Source of the DNA: Symbiodinium natans
Lineage: Eukaryota > Sar > Dinophyceae > Suessiales > Symbiodiniaceae
Assembly: GCA_905221605.1 (NCBI GenBank)
Contig: CAJNDS010000225.1
Location: 557,501-580,000 of the forward strand
DNA: 22,500 nucleotides
Direction: 5' to 3'
The translations under genes were made by a program, and so were the position numbers. The notes below the pieces were generated by a model. The model was given only the letters and a program-made list of their open reading frames with translations. It ran no database searches and was not told the origin of the DNA. Every line of letters begins with the position of its first letter. The stretch's first letter is position 1. This document shows, one piece after another, positions 1 through 8,574 of the stretch.

Positions 1-148
1 TAGGGTTTAGGGTTTAGGGTTTAGGGTTTAGGGTTTAGGGTTTAGGGTTTAGGGTTTAGGGTTTAGGGTTTAGGGTTTAGGGTTTAGGGTTTAGGGTTTA
101 GGGTGTGGGGGTTTAGGGTTTAGGGTTTAGGGTTTGGGGTTTAAGGCC
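1..148 (+). repeat. Telomere-type array (TTTAGGG)n, interstitial by orientation
   Basis: About twenty near-perfect TTTAGGG units, degenerating after 105 (GTGTGGGGG, TTTGGGG). A natural left chromosome end would show CCCTAAA on this strand, so this is not a left telomere as presented. Confidence 0.95.
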
Positions 149-682
149 TCCTAAACGCAGTTTTGCGCTAAACCAATAAACCAAAAATCTGGAGTTGCAC
201 TTTCTCTCTGAAAAAGCCAAGCGGCCTAAGCCCTAAATCCTTAGCTCGTGCTTTCTTGGGAGGTCCTGCTGAAGTTCTAAGAACCCCTAAACACTAGCTA
301 ATAAGTTAAACCCTATTTTAAATGTTTAAACAAAATCCCCGAAAATCCTGTACGAGGTAGAGCCTTTATGGCTAGCATTGCGGGCTCCAGGTCGCCAGTC
401 ATATGGTTGTGAGACAGCTTGTATCCCCGAAGGGACAGTAAAAAGGGACATTTTGGTTGCGTAGTATTAAGTGGAGCCTGAACTGAAGAACCTACGACAT
501 GTCCACGTCATATGCCTTCAAATGTACCAACTAATCAGCCATCAAATATCATCAAATTATACAAGTGCACCAACTAACCCGCCTTCCTTCTCACCAACAG
601 CCAATAGTACCTACCTCCGATCCTCAAATCCTCAGAGCCTCTCCCAAAGCCCTGTAAATTTAAACCCTAAACCCCTCAACTC
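149..682. other. Unique AT-richer stretch, no gene recognised
   Basis: Non-repetitive sequence downstream of the stop codon of the minus-strand gene model. A 71-codon plus frame at 471-686 lacks family features and ends in telomere-like sequence. Position fits the 3' flank of the minus gene, but I see no clear polyadenylation signal. Confidence 0.4.
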
Positions 683-707
683 CTAAGCCTGAGACCAGAC
701 TGCAAAA

Positions 708-795
<88 letters not shown>

Positions 796-3700
796 AACCC
801 GGGCCATCGTCCAGGCGCCGGCGTTTCACGTCGGCCGTGCTCTGCGCGACTGCCGCCTGCACTGCCGCCTGCACTTCCGCAGGCTGTGGTGGGCTTCGGA
901 GCCCTAGCTCTAGGCCCTGCTAAGGGTTTGGGATTAAGGGCTGAACGTAAGACCTGATTCCTAGGTGTGTAAACCGTAAAGCCTAGACCCTAAACGCGTC
1001 CTAGGTTTAGGGCTTTTCGGGTGACTTAGGACGTAGAGTTTTAAGGTTCAGGGTCAGGGGACCTATAAGGCGTGGATGTTCAGAGGCAGCGGGAGCCCTA
1101 AACCCTAAACCTTAAACCACACTGAGTCGGAGGACTTAGTAAGCACTTATCTAATAGAGTTACAGCTAGGATAGCTTCAATTAGGGTCCCTTTTAGGGAA
1201 CTGAGAAGTCTACTTACTGTCTACTTTCTGAGTCCCCCGACCCTCCAAGCAAACCCCAAACCCAAAACCCTAGAACCTAGAACCCTAGAACCCTAGAACC
1301 CTAAACCTAAACCCTAAACCCTAAACCCTAAACCCTAAACCCTAAACCCTAAACCCTAAACCTCAACCTCCCGGCCTCCAGGGCACTCACCTCCGTGAAC
1401 TTCTTCAGCCACCGGAGAGACACCGTGAGGCGCCCGTGCCCCGATTTCCTCAGGTCTCTCACACCGAAGGCTTGGGTTCGGGGTTTAGGGTTTAGGGTTT
1501 AGGGTTCAGGGTTCAGGGTTTAGGGTTTAGGGTTTAGGGTTTAGGGTTTCGGGTTTCGGGTTTCGGGTTTAGGGTTCCGGGCTTGGGGCTTGGGGTTTGG
1601 GGCTGTGGGGTTTGGGGTTATACAGGGTTTAGGGTTTGGGGATTGGGGTTTAGGGTAAGCCCCACATCCCCACATCCCGAGTCAACAAGTGTACAGTCCG
1701 AGTATTGGCAAGTTGCTCCTCTTGCCAATACTAAAAACCCTAAACCCTAAACCCTAAACCCTAAACCCTAAACCCTAAACCCTAAACCCTAAACCCTAAA
1801 CCCTAAACCCTAAACCAAAGCAAGTTGCTCCTCTTGCCACTGCCAGACTTCGTCGTAGACCTCCTGGTCGTTCGCAAGGGACCGGCTGACCTCAACCGTC
1901 GGGAGCTTCCCTAAAGCCTGAACCCTCAAAGCCTAAACCCTCAAACCCTAAAAACTCAAACAATAAGCCCTCAAACCCTAGACCCTCAAACCCTAAACCC
2001 TCAAACAATAAACCCTAAACCCTCGAACCCTAAACCCTCAAACCCTCAAACCCTCAAACCCTAAACCCTCAAACCCTTGACCCTCAAACCCTAAAGGGTT
2101 TTGGAGTTGAGGGCATAGGGTTTAAGGCCTTTCTTTGTTCAACTCGGGCCTGTCTGGGAGCCTAAACCTAAAAAGAGACAATGAGGGTCTACTTGGAGGT
2201 TCATGGTACTTTTTAACCAAAAGTATAGCTGTACTTATAACCCACTTACAAGCCCCTTAAGTGCCCGAATGTGGGTATAAGTACAGTCATAAGTGCAGTT
2301 TTACTTGGTTAATAAGTACCATGAACCTCCGAGTAGACCCAAGACTAACCCAGGAATAAGAAGGGTACCCTTTCTGGTAGGCAACCTAAACTTTATCCGG
2401 CTGGTTCGGTTTGTTGGGTTTAGGGCTTAGGGTTGAGGATTTAGGGTCTAGGGGTTCGAGTTGGGCTTCATAGGTGGTTGCGGCCCACCTCGCACCCCCT
2501 CTTCTGCACGATCTTCCGGATGTTGTTCACGTGGTGAGCAACATTCAAGGTCTTCGTCTTGAGCTCCTTGCATTCCGACAGCCCCAAGCTGCTTCAAAGC
2601 CTCTACCCCCAAGCACAAAAGCAAAACTGAGCACCTGCCTCCCCAAGCCTCAACCTTCCCAGGTTCTTAAGGTAAAAGTAAACTGCCCTCAATGGCCCAA
2701 AGCCCCACCCTGAACTGCCCGCAACAAAGCCCCAATCGCGACGCAAGGCTCGTAGTTGTGTTTGTTGAGGGATGCCTTGAACATGCTGAGTAACTCCTGG
2801 GCACAAGGGGGTGACTTTGCTGCTTTGGGGGTTTTGGGGGTGTGGGGGTTTGGGGCAGGGCTTGACAAATCAGGTTTCAGGGTTTTGGGTTTAGACTTCG
2901 GGCTGAGGGTACCCCAAACTAGGATGGCCCTAAAAAAACCCTCTAAAAAATATTTCCGAATATTGTCCTCTTGAACCCAACAAGGAAAAAGGGGCCTATC
3001 GAGTAAAACCTCCGTCGCACGAAGAACCTCTAAGCCGGTGGCTCATGGCCCTGGTCTGGGATTGCTTGATTGCTTCGGTGCTACTTTGAGGGTTTAAGGC
3101 TCAGGCTTTGGGAACTGCGTTGAGGTCCCTTCCCCCGCCAAACTCTGAAGTTTAGGCTTTACGGTAGAAGGGCTGAGGGCCACCCCGTCCAAGAATCCTG
3201 CTCGGCTATGCTTTCATGGCCACATGACGCATATCACCTAGACCCCAAACCATGGGGACCAAATATCCCCTAACATTGGGGTCATATACCCTACACTACC
3301 AGCTCCTATTAAGGTATATGAATTGGGATGTTCCCCCTTATACTAGCAGTCCTTAATTGGGATCATAATACCCCCTATCGTAATCCCTACTCAGGACCCC
3401 TGAACCACAAACCCTTGTAGGATTCATGTGGCCCCCAAGGAACCCTAGAACCCGAGAGCCGAAACGAGGAAACCATCAACCCATGAGCCCCAAACCCTAA
3501 GCGTGGGTTTAGGGTTTAGGGTTTAGGGTTTAGGGTTTAGGGTTTAGGGTTTAGGGTTTAGGGTTTAGGGTTTAGGGTTTAGGGTTTAGGGCTTAGGGTT
3601 CAGGGTTTAGCGTTTAGGGTTGAGGGCATATAGCGTCCACAGCCAAGGTGGCTCGTGGAAGCTGGAGCACACCAAAATGAGCACTTCGCGAGAAATGAAT

Positions 3701-4509
3701 TCCTGATATACCTTTCAGCCATCACTAAATTCTCTATCATAAACGAAGTTACAACCCTGAGTCCTAAAACCAAACCACAGCCTAGCTAACCCTAGATGAA
3801 AACCCTCATAAAAACCCCGCCACCCTAACTAAGCCCTACTTGAAAACCCTAAACCCAAATGAAGACCCGAAGCCTCCAACCAACCAAACCCCTCCAAACG
3901 GGAAAATGTCATGGTTTAGGGCCTAGGGTTCAGGGTGTAGGGTGTAGGGTTTAGGGTCTAGGGTCTAGGGTCTAGGGTCTAGGGTCTAGGGTTTAGGGTT
4001 TAGGGTTTAGGGTTTAGGGTTTAGGGTTTAGGGTTTAGGGTTTAGGGTTTAGGGTTTAGGGTTTAGGGTTTAGGGTTTAGGGTTTAGGGTTTAGGGTCAT
4101 CCCCAGGCCCGCCTCACCGTCCTCCTCTTGTTGCTCCAGTTCGTCGGCAAGTTGCTGGTTCCATGCCTGCGGAGTGTAGGGGGTATGAGGAGGGTAGTTT
4201 AAGGGGCTTAGGGTTTAGGGTTTAGGGTTAGGGTTTAGGGTTTAGGGTTTAGGGTTTAGGGTTTAGGGGGTATAAGGAGGGACCCCTAGAAAGGGAACCT
4301 TAGTCTTATTCCCCGACTATAACCCCTCTACGTACCTTATCGAGTCCTTATATACTTCAGTAGCCCTGAAATGACCCCGAAATAGCTCCTAAGGTCCCTC
4401 ATAAGGGTCCCTCCTCGAGTTCTTTGGGACATGTAGGAGGGGTAGGGAAACCCACCGGGAGGGGTCTTGAAGGTGAAGCTGACTGGTCCCTTACCGGGAA
4501 ACATGTGTG

Positions 4510-4540
<31 letters not shown>

Positions 4541-6235
4541 CTACATCTACATCTGCATATATATATGTGTGTATATATATATATATTTGTATTCATTTAT
4601 GTATTATGTCTATGTATGTATGTATGTATGTGTGTATGTATGTATGTATGTATGTATGTATGTATGTATGTATGTATGTATGTATGTATGTATGTATGTA
4701 TGTGTGTGTGTTTGTATATGTACATGTGTGTGTGTGTGTTATGCAATGTTGTGCTGTTCTTGGCTATGGTATGCTCCATGATGCTTGGTTTACGATATAT
4801 GATTATTGACACATGGTATGTATATGTATGTATGTATAGGTATGTATGTATGTATTTGTATATGTATATGTACATAAGTGGATGTCTGCATGCATATACG
4901 TTCTGGACTTATGCAACTAGAAATTATATGCATAGACAGAGGTGTCGGCCGATTTGGGATTTAGACTTTAGAATCCCCTAAACCCTAAACCCTGAACCCT
5001 AAACCCTAAACCCTAAACCCTAAACCCTAAACCCTAAACCCTGAACCGTAGTCCGAGCGACCTCGTTCACCTTCTCGTGATATTGCGAGCTGCCTGCCAG
5101 AGAATGACAAGCAGGCGGTTTGGGGGTTTAGGGTTGCTAAGGCTTCGGCTTAGGGTTTGGGAGAGTTTTGGGCTTGGGGCTTGGGGTTTTTGGGTGGCGC
5201 GTTCGGGGTTCGATGTTCGACTTCGGGTTTGGGGTCCAGGGTCTTGGCCCTTAAGGTTGCGTGCTGAAACCTGCCTCCTATATAAATGGAGTCAGGCAGC
5301 TCGGCTGTCAATGGTTTACAGGGGCTTATAGGGTTTATAGGGTTTAGAGGGTTTATAGAGGGTTTACAGGGTATGTAGGGTTTTTAGGGTTTAGAGGGTT
5401 TATAGGCTTTGTAGGGTTTTGGGTCCGTCTCACAAGCTCCACTCCCTGCCCCGAAAGTGTAAACCAAGGCATCAAAAGGGCCCCTAAGCCCATGCTTCCG
5501 CTGATGGCTTGTTGGGCTTTGGAGCTTAAGGTTCTGGAAGGGATTCTAAGGGCTTGAGGCTTCTGCTTCTTCTTCCGAACCGCTCGGCTAAGACTCGTCC
5601 ATTAGGAGTTTAGTGTTCAGAGGATCAGGTTGTTGGGCTTGGGGTTCCTGCCAGCCCTAAACCCTAAACCCTAAACCCTAGACCCCCCCTGTTCAAAAAC
5701 ACCCAGAGTTCCAGCATGAGACGTTTTAAGCCCAGAGCGTCACAGACAGGGCCATAACACTCCACTTCTTGGGATGCCCCCCCTTTCTACTCACAGTCCT
5801 TAATCGGGACTATAACAGGGGGCACTAGAATCCCTATTAATAGGACTGTCAGTATAAGGGGGAAACCCTAAACCCTAAACCCTAAACCCTAGACCCTACT
5901 CCCTAAACCCTACTTCTCGCATGGGCGAAGACCATCTCGTCATCGAGGACAACTGTCACGCCATGGTCCAGGTCATGCTTCTTGAGCGTGCTGTTTAGGG
6001 TTTAGGGTTTTAGGGTTTAGGGTTTAGGGTTTAGGGTTTAGGGTTTAGGGTTTAGGGTTTTGGGCTTTGGGTTTTGGGTTTAGGGTTTAGGGGCTGCTTG
6101 AGGCGCCACTTTCGAAGAAGATTGCGCTGCTCGCCCTCGCCGTGCGGGAGGGCTGGAAGCGAAAGAAACGCGTCGAGAAAAGCAGATGGTGCCAACCGCT
6201 CAGGCATTGAACCTCGGACAGGACTTCCACCACGC
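683..6235 (-). CDS. 12-exon gene model with telomere-repeat introns (5' end not found)
   Basis: Proposed exons, in transcript order: 6110-6235, 5914-5990, 5047-5093, 4118-4166, 3163-3197, 2716-2796, 2489-2566, 1816-1905, 1666-1730, 1391-1457, 799-883, 683-699 (817 nt; 271 codons plus stop TAG at 683-685). Phases at successive junctions are 2/1, 1/2, 0/0, 1/2, 0/0, 0/0, 0/0, 0/0, 2/1, 0/0, 1/2, all consistent. Donors include GTAGGG, GTTCAG (twice), GTGAGG, GTAAAG, GTGGGC, GTTTAG and GTGAGT; acceptors include CTCCGCAG, CTCTGGCAG, CCCTAAACAG, TGCCCAG and TTTTTGCAG. Recognisable stretches are KKHDLDHGVTVVLDDEM, NQQLADELEQQEED, MFKASLNKHNYEPC and VNNIRKIVQKRGCE, and near the C-terminus a basic KRRRLDD that could act in nuclear targeting. 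Family not recognised. Boundaries were picked by eye among alternatives, so phase agreement is partly selected; the weakest are the 2566, 1905 and 1457 acceptors and the 1666 donor. The first exon begins in mid-codon, so upstream exons are missing. Confidence 0.45.
700..798 (-). other. Last intron of the gene model, with a CT microsatellite as pyrimidine tract
   Basis: On the minus strand the segment begins GTTCGC, runs through a long CT/CTGT microsatellite and ends TTTTTGCAG, a very strong acceptor form. Removing it joins a phase-1 exon end to a phase-2 exon start and gives VWSQA then stop. The segment is also open without splicing, which would insert a Ser-Leu-rich run; either reading reaches the same stop at 683-685. 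Confidence 0.5.
707..791. repeat. GA/CT microsatellite
   Basis: Nearly pure GAGA on the + strand with scattered C interruptions. It forms most of the last intron of the minus-strand gene model. Confidence 0.95.
1295..1360 (-). repeat. CCCTAAA block
   Basis: About eight CCCTAAA units after a run of CCCTAGAA variants. On the minus strand this follows the GTGAGT donor of the 1391-1457 exon. Confidence 0.95.
1479..1660 (+). repeat. Degenerate TTTAGGG block
   Basis: TTTAGGG with TTCAGGG, TTTCGGG and TTTGGGG variants, just right of an exon-like island and opposite in orientation to the CCCTAAA block at its left. Read on the minus strand it is a C-rich tract ending at the next exon. Confidence 0.9.
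1731..1815 (-). other. 85-bp intron-like telomere array between 20-bp direct repeats
   Basis: On the minus strand this block starts GTTTAGGG, continues as TTTAGGG units and ends TTTTTAG, so it has GT and AG ends. Codons on both sides stay in phase 0. The 20-bp sequence TGGCAAGAGGAGCAACTTGC (minus strand) occurs on both sides, at 1820-1839 and 1708-1727, and both copies read WQEEQLA in the same frame. Exact direct repeats at both edges are what an insertion with target-site duplication leaves. Confidence 0.6.
1908..2096 (-). repeat. CCCTCAAA/CCCTAAA variant block
   Basis: Telomere-like repeat dominated by the octamer variant CCCTCAAA mixed with CCCTAAA and with AACAATAA interruptions. It ends at 2096 in a head-on junction with GGGTTTT. 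Confidence 0.9.
2185..2340. repeat. Foldback (inverted-repeat) element, copy 1
   Basis: The 27-bp arms are inverted repeats with one mismatch: 2185-2211, starting GGGTCTACTTGGAGG, and the complement at 2314-2340. Inside, CTGTACTTATAACCC faces GGGTATAAGTACAG and a CCCCTTAAG core lies near the centre, so the whole 156 bp could fold into a long hairpin. A diverged copy is at 13085-13233. It is MITE-like in size and form, with no coding capacity. It lies inside an intron of the gene model. Confidence 0.8.
3301..3400. repeat. Short AT-rich element related to 5777-5863
   Basis: Contains CCCCCTTATACTAGCAGTCC followed by TTAATTGGGAT, closely matching the 5777-5863 element in order and spacing. Several partial inverted matches (GGTATATGA / TCATATACC) suggest a folded or degenerate mobile element. 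Confidence 0.5.
3504..3626 (+). repeat. TTTAGGG array
   Basis: About fifteen near-perfect units, ending in GCTTAGGG, TTCAGGG and TTTAGCG variants. Confidence 0.95.
3640..3900. other. Unique stretch with no confident gene
   Basis: Lies within a long intron of the minus-strand gene model. A minus frame across 3640-3700 is open but has no convincing donor and does not match the needed phase. C-rich telomere-like decay fills 3780-3890. Confidence 0.3.
3913..4098 (+). repeat. TTTAGGG array with GTCTAGG sub-block
   Basis: Begins with GTGTAGG variants, then five consecutive GTCTAGG units (about 3955-3990), then about fifteen perfect TTTAGGG units. Clustering of one variant suggests local tandem amplification. 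Confidence 0.95.
4177..4281 (+). repeat. Telomere array flanked by 18-bp direct repeats
   Basis: TAGGGGGTATGAGGAGGG at 4177-4194 recurs with one change (TATA for TATG) at 4264-4281. Between them lies a block of TTTAGGG units. The layout matches insertion of telomere repeats with target duplication. Confidence 0.7.
4291..4440. repeat. Dispersed non-coding repeat, copy 1
   Basis: Shares ordered blocks with 7636-7800: CTTAGTCTTATTCCCC, TACCTTAT followed by AGTCC, AGCCC-GAAAT, CCTAAGGTCCCTCAT and GGTCCCTCCT, ending in TGTAGGAG. Diverged, no coding capacity. Confidence 0.65.
4503..4870. repeat. TATG/CATA microsatellite region
   Basis: Successive blocks of ACATAT, ACATCT, TATATA, a long TATG tetranucleotide run (about 4611-4702), TGTG and further TATG. 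Long tyrosine/valine/cysteine-rich frames here only reflect the repeat and are not genes. Confidence 0.95.
4978..5045 (-). repeat. CCCTAAA block
   Basis: About nine units. On the minus strand it directly follows the GTTCAG donor of exon 5047-5093, so the intron starts in telomere repeat. Confidence 0.9.
5104..5420 (+). repeat. Degenerate G-rich telomere-like stretch
   Basis: TTTAGGG, TTTGGGG, TTATAGGG and TTTAGAGGG variants around short unique segments. An 84-codon plus frame here is repeat-derived and not convincing. Confidence 0.6.
5777..5863. repeat. Short foldback element
   Basis: The left part CCCCCCTTTCTACTCACAG followed by TCCTTAAT faces ATTAATAGGACTGTCAGTAT followed by AAGGGGG at the right end, an inverted repeat with several mismatches. 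Related to 3331-3400. It directly abuts a CCCTAAA block. Confidence 0.6.
5864..5911 (-). repeat. CCCTAAA block left of exon 5914-5990
   Basis: CCCTAAA units with CCCTAGA and CCCTACT variants. On the minus strand it supplies the start (GTAGGGTTTAGGG) of the intron that follows exon 5914-5990. Confidence 0.85.
5994..6090 (+). repeat. TTTAGGG block right of exon 5914-5990
   Basis: Eight or more TTTAGGG units then TTTGGG variants. On the minus strand it is the 3' part of a 119-bp intron ending CCCTAAACAG. Confidence 0.9.
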
Positions 6236-6286
6236 CTATGGTTGGTCAGTAAGAGTATGCAACAGGGGGATGTAGGGTCCCCTAGA

Positions 6287-6342
6287 TAATCCCTTAAAGG
6301 GTATACCCTCTGTAACCCCTTTAAGGGTATACCCTATGTAAT
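6287..6342 (+). repeat. Tandem duplication of a 28-bp unit
   Basis: TAATCCCTTAAAGGGTATAC is followed by the related TAACCCCTTTAAGGGTATAC; each unit has its own short palindrome around TTTAAAGGG or TTTAAGGG. Confidence 0.6.
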
Positions 6343-6469
6343 CCCACGTTGCGTCGCGGGTGACCCGGCACACGGAGCGAAGCACTGAAGTGTTTTTTCT
6401 TTCCGTGCTGAGAACAAATCGGGCTTCAATTCTTGGGCATCTCCCCGCCGATTTGAACTACAAATCCCA

Positions 6470-6526
6470 GCAACCCTAAACCCTTAGCTCTAAAATCTAA
6501 AACCCCTTAGCTCTAAAGGCAAAAAA

Positions 6527-6560
<34 letters not shown>

Positions 6561-7145
6561 CATCTCCCTGCCCCAAGCCCCCTAGAAACCCGGAAGCTTA
6601 GTAGAACAAGGCTTTGGGCGTTTCAGGTCTATAAGGCCTAGGGACCTTAAACCTAAACCCTAAATTCCTAAACCATAAACCCACCCCTAATCCCGAAACC
6701 TCCAACCACTAATCCCCGATACCGAATCCTTAACACCCTAAATTACCTGAACCCAAAACCCAAAACCCGAATCCTGAAAACCCCAAGCCCTATACCCCAA
6801 ACCCTCAAACCCCCAAAGCCCTAACCCCAAGCCCCCAAATCCTCACCCACCAAACCCTACCTCACCAACGGACCCCTCAATCCCTAAACCCTAGAATCCC
6901 TAAGCCCTGAACCCCCAAAGCCCTGAAAGCCCTGAAGCAATTTGAGCCCTGAAACAACCTTACCCCCCAAAAACCCTAAACCCGTAAACCCCAAGCCCTA
7001 CGCCCCTAAACCAAAAACAAAACCTACATCCTAAAACCCCGCAAAGCCCTAAGCCCTGAGCCCTGAACCCTGAACCCTGAACCCTAAACCCCAATCCCTA
7101 AACCCCAATCCCTAAACCCCAATCCCTAAATCCCCTCAATCCCCA
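6470..7145 (-). repeat. Degenerate CCCTAAA-like tract with poly-A
   Basis: C-rich, telomere-like decay over nearly 700 bp (CCCCAAACC, CCCTGAA, CCCCAATCC units), with an A run at about 6534-6560. No gene seen. Confidence 0.8.
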
Positions 7146-7165
7146 AAGGGCCCTCTGCCGGACAC

Positions 7166-7246
7166 CTCGATGGTAGTACGTAAGGTGGCCGAGCAAATCA
7201 GCGAGTGAAGGGAGCCCTCGGAATCTTGTTTTTGTTTGGGTTCCCC
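7166..7246 (-). CDS. Exon-like island, possible upstream exon of the 683-6235 gene
   Basis: Follows a CACCAG acceptor on the minus strand; two frames are open, one ending at GAG/GTGTCC. A frame including LPSLADLLGHL with an internal donor GTACTA would leave two bases and so match the first exon of the model at 6235. Two competing frames and a third on the plus strand make this weak. Confidence 0.2.
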
Positions 7247-7389
7247 CTGGTGTTTGAAAGGTTTAGGGTTCAGGGTTCAGGGTTTAGGGTTTAGCGTTTA
7301 GGGTTTAAGGTTTAGGGTTTCGGGTTTTAGGGGGGCTAGGGTTTTTGGGGCTTAAGGGCTGATAGGTTTAGGGGTTAGGGCTCAGGGGC

Positions 7390-7960
7390 GTCCAGAATGC
7401 TAGATGAGTCATACTCAGGATCCTACTATGACTTGAGGAAGATACAACTAGAATTTCTGGGAAATCTTAGGGTAGATACATGGTGCCTGAGTATGGGCCC
7501 TCAAAAGGGGTACCCCTTCTATACCCCTTCTCTACCCTATACAAATTAAGGGCCCGTACATCAGAACCCATTAAAGGAGGTAAGCGAGCGTATTAAGGGC
7601 CCGTGAAACTACCCTTTAGAGAACCCTAAACCAAGCTCCTTAATCTTATTCCCCTATTTATACCGTATATATACCTTATGCAGTCCCGAAATACCTAAAT
7701 TAAATAGCCCCGAAATACCCCCCAAAAAACGCCTAAGGTCCCTCATCATGGTCCCTCCTTTAGTCCCTTGATTCTGGGAACCCAAGGTACTGTAGGAGCC
7801 TCAATAGTTAGAGCAAGGTTTTCGGGGTTATTATAGTATAAATCTAAAGGCACCGTAAGGGGAACATTATTAGTCATTCTTCCGACCCCTATGTTACCCT
7901 TAGAGAACCCTAGACATCCAAACCCTAAACCAAGCTCCTCGCCCCAAAATTTCTTGACTT
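7390..7960. other. Repeat-rich intergenic or intronic stretch, no gene
   Basis: Holds the dispersed repeat at 7636-7800 and a direct repeat: AGAGAACCCTA...ACCAAGCTCCT at about 7616-7640 and again at about 7900-7938, the second expanded by a segment containing one CCCTAAA-like unit. Confidence 0.5.
7636..7800. repeat. Dispersed non-coding repeat, copy 2
   Basis: Copy of the 4291-4440 element with the same block order, including CTTAATCTTATTCCCC near the start and CTAAGGTCCCTCATCATGG near the end. A partial third copy may begin near 7870. Confidence 0.65.
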
Positions 7961-7979
7961 AGGCGTCGAAGACTTGAGG

Positions 7980-8175
7980 ATTGGGGGGTTCGGGGGTTTG
8001 GGGGTTCGGGGGTTTGGGGGTTTGGGGGTTTGGGTGTTTGGGGGTTAAGGGTGTAGGGTTTAGGGCTTAGGGTTTAGGGTTTAGGGTTTAGATTTTAGGG
8101 TTTAGGGTTTAGGGTTTAGGGTTTAGGGTTTAGGGTTTGGGGGTTAAGGGTTTAGGGTTTGGGGTTTGGGGTTTG
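7980..8175 (+). repeat. TTTGGGGG then TTTAGGG array
   Basis: Starts with eight-base GGGGGTTT variants and changes to canonical TTTAGGG from about 8060. Confidence 0.9.
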
Positions 8176-8354
8176 GGGTTGAGGGTCGTGTGCTTCCTCG
8201 GATGCTGGCCCAGACACCCCAGTCCTTTGCCAGCACGTTGCCGCATCCCTTTGGGCAGTCGGGCGCAGTGCAGCGAAAAAGCCTCGGGAACGCAGGGAGC
8301 CCCAATCTTTGTATTTTGGGGTTAGGGTTTAGGGTTTAGCCTGGAACGGCAACA

Positions 8355-8500
8355 TAGGGAGGCATAAGTTAATAAGGTACCTAGCTCCCTCGTTCCCCAC
8401 TATTATCGGGCAGGCAAACGGGACCCTTATATGGGGCTCCCTTGTATGCCCCTAGCAAGGGAGGGACCATTCAGGTACCGTATTCCAACCCTCCCATACT
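8355..8500. repeat. Possible degenerate foldback element
   Basis: AAGGTACCTAGCTCCCTC near 8372 faces GAGGGACCATTCAGGTACC near 8485 as an imperfect inverted repeat. No gene seen. Confidence 0.35.
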
Positions 8501-8574
8501 AGGAACATAAAACCCTGGACCCTAACCCTTAACCCGAAACAGTAAACCGTAAACCCTAAAACCATAAAACCCGA

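Noticed and set aside
1-148. True chromosome end
   Set aside because: Orientation is wrong for a left end and many internal arrays of similar quality exist.
4337-4981. Several frames rich in Tyr, Val, Cys, Ile or Met
   Set aside because: Products of the TATG/ACATAT microsatellite.
5977-6105. Possible direct repeat flanking the 5994-6090 array (TGCTTCTTGAGCG / GCTGCTTGAGGCG)
   Set aside because: Match too short and imperfect compared with the three accepted cases.
6440-6475. Possible tRNA-like sequence around GATTTGAACTACAAATCC
   Set aside because: No cloverleaf arms could be placed; no tRNA or rRNA was recognised anywhere in the window.
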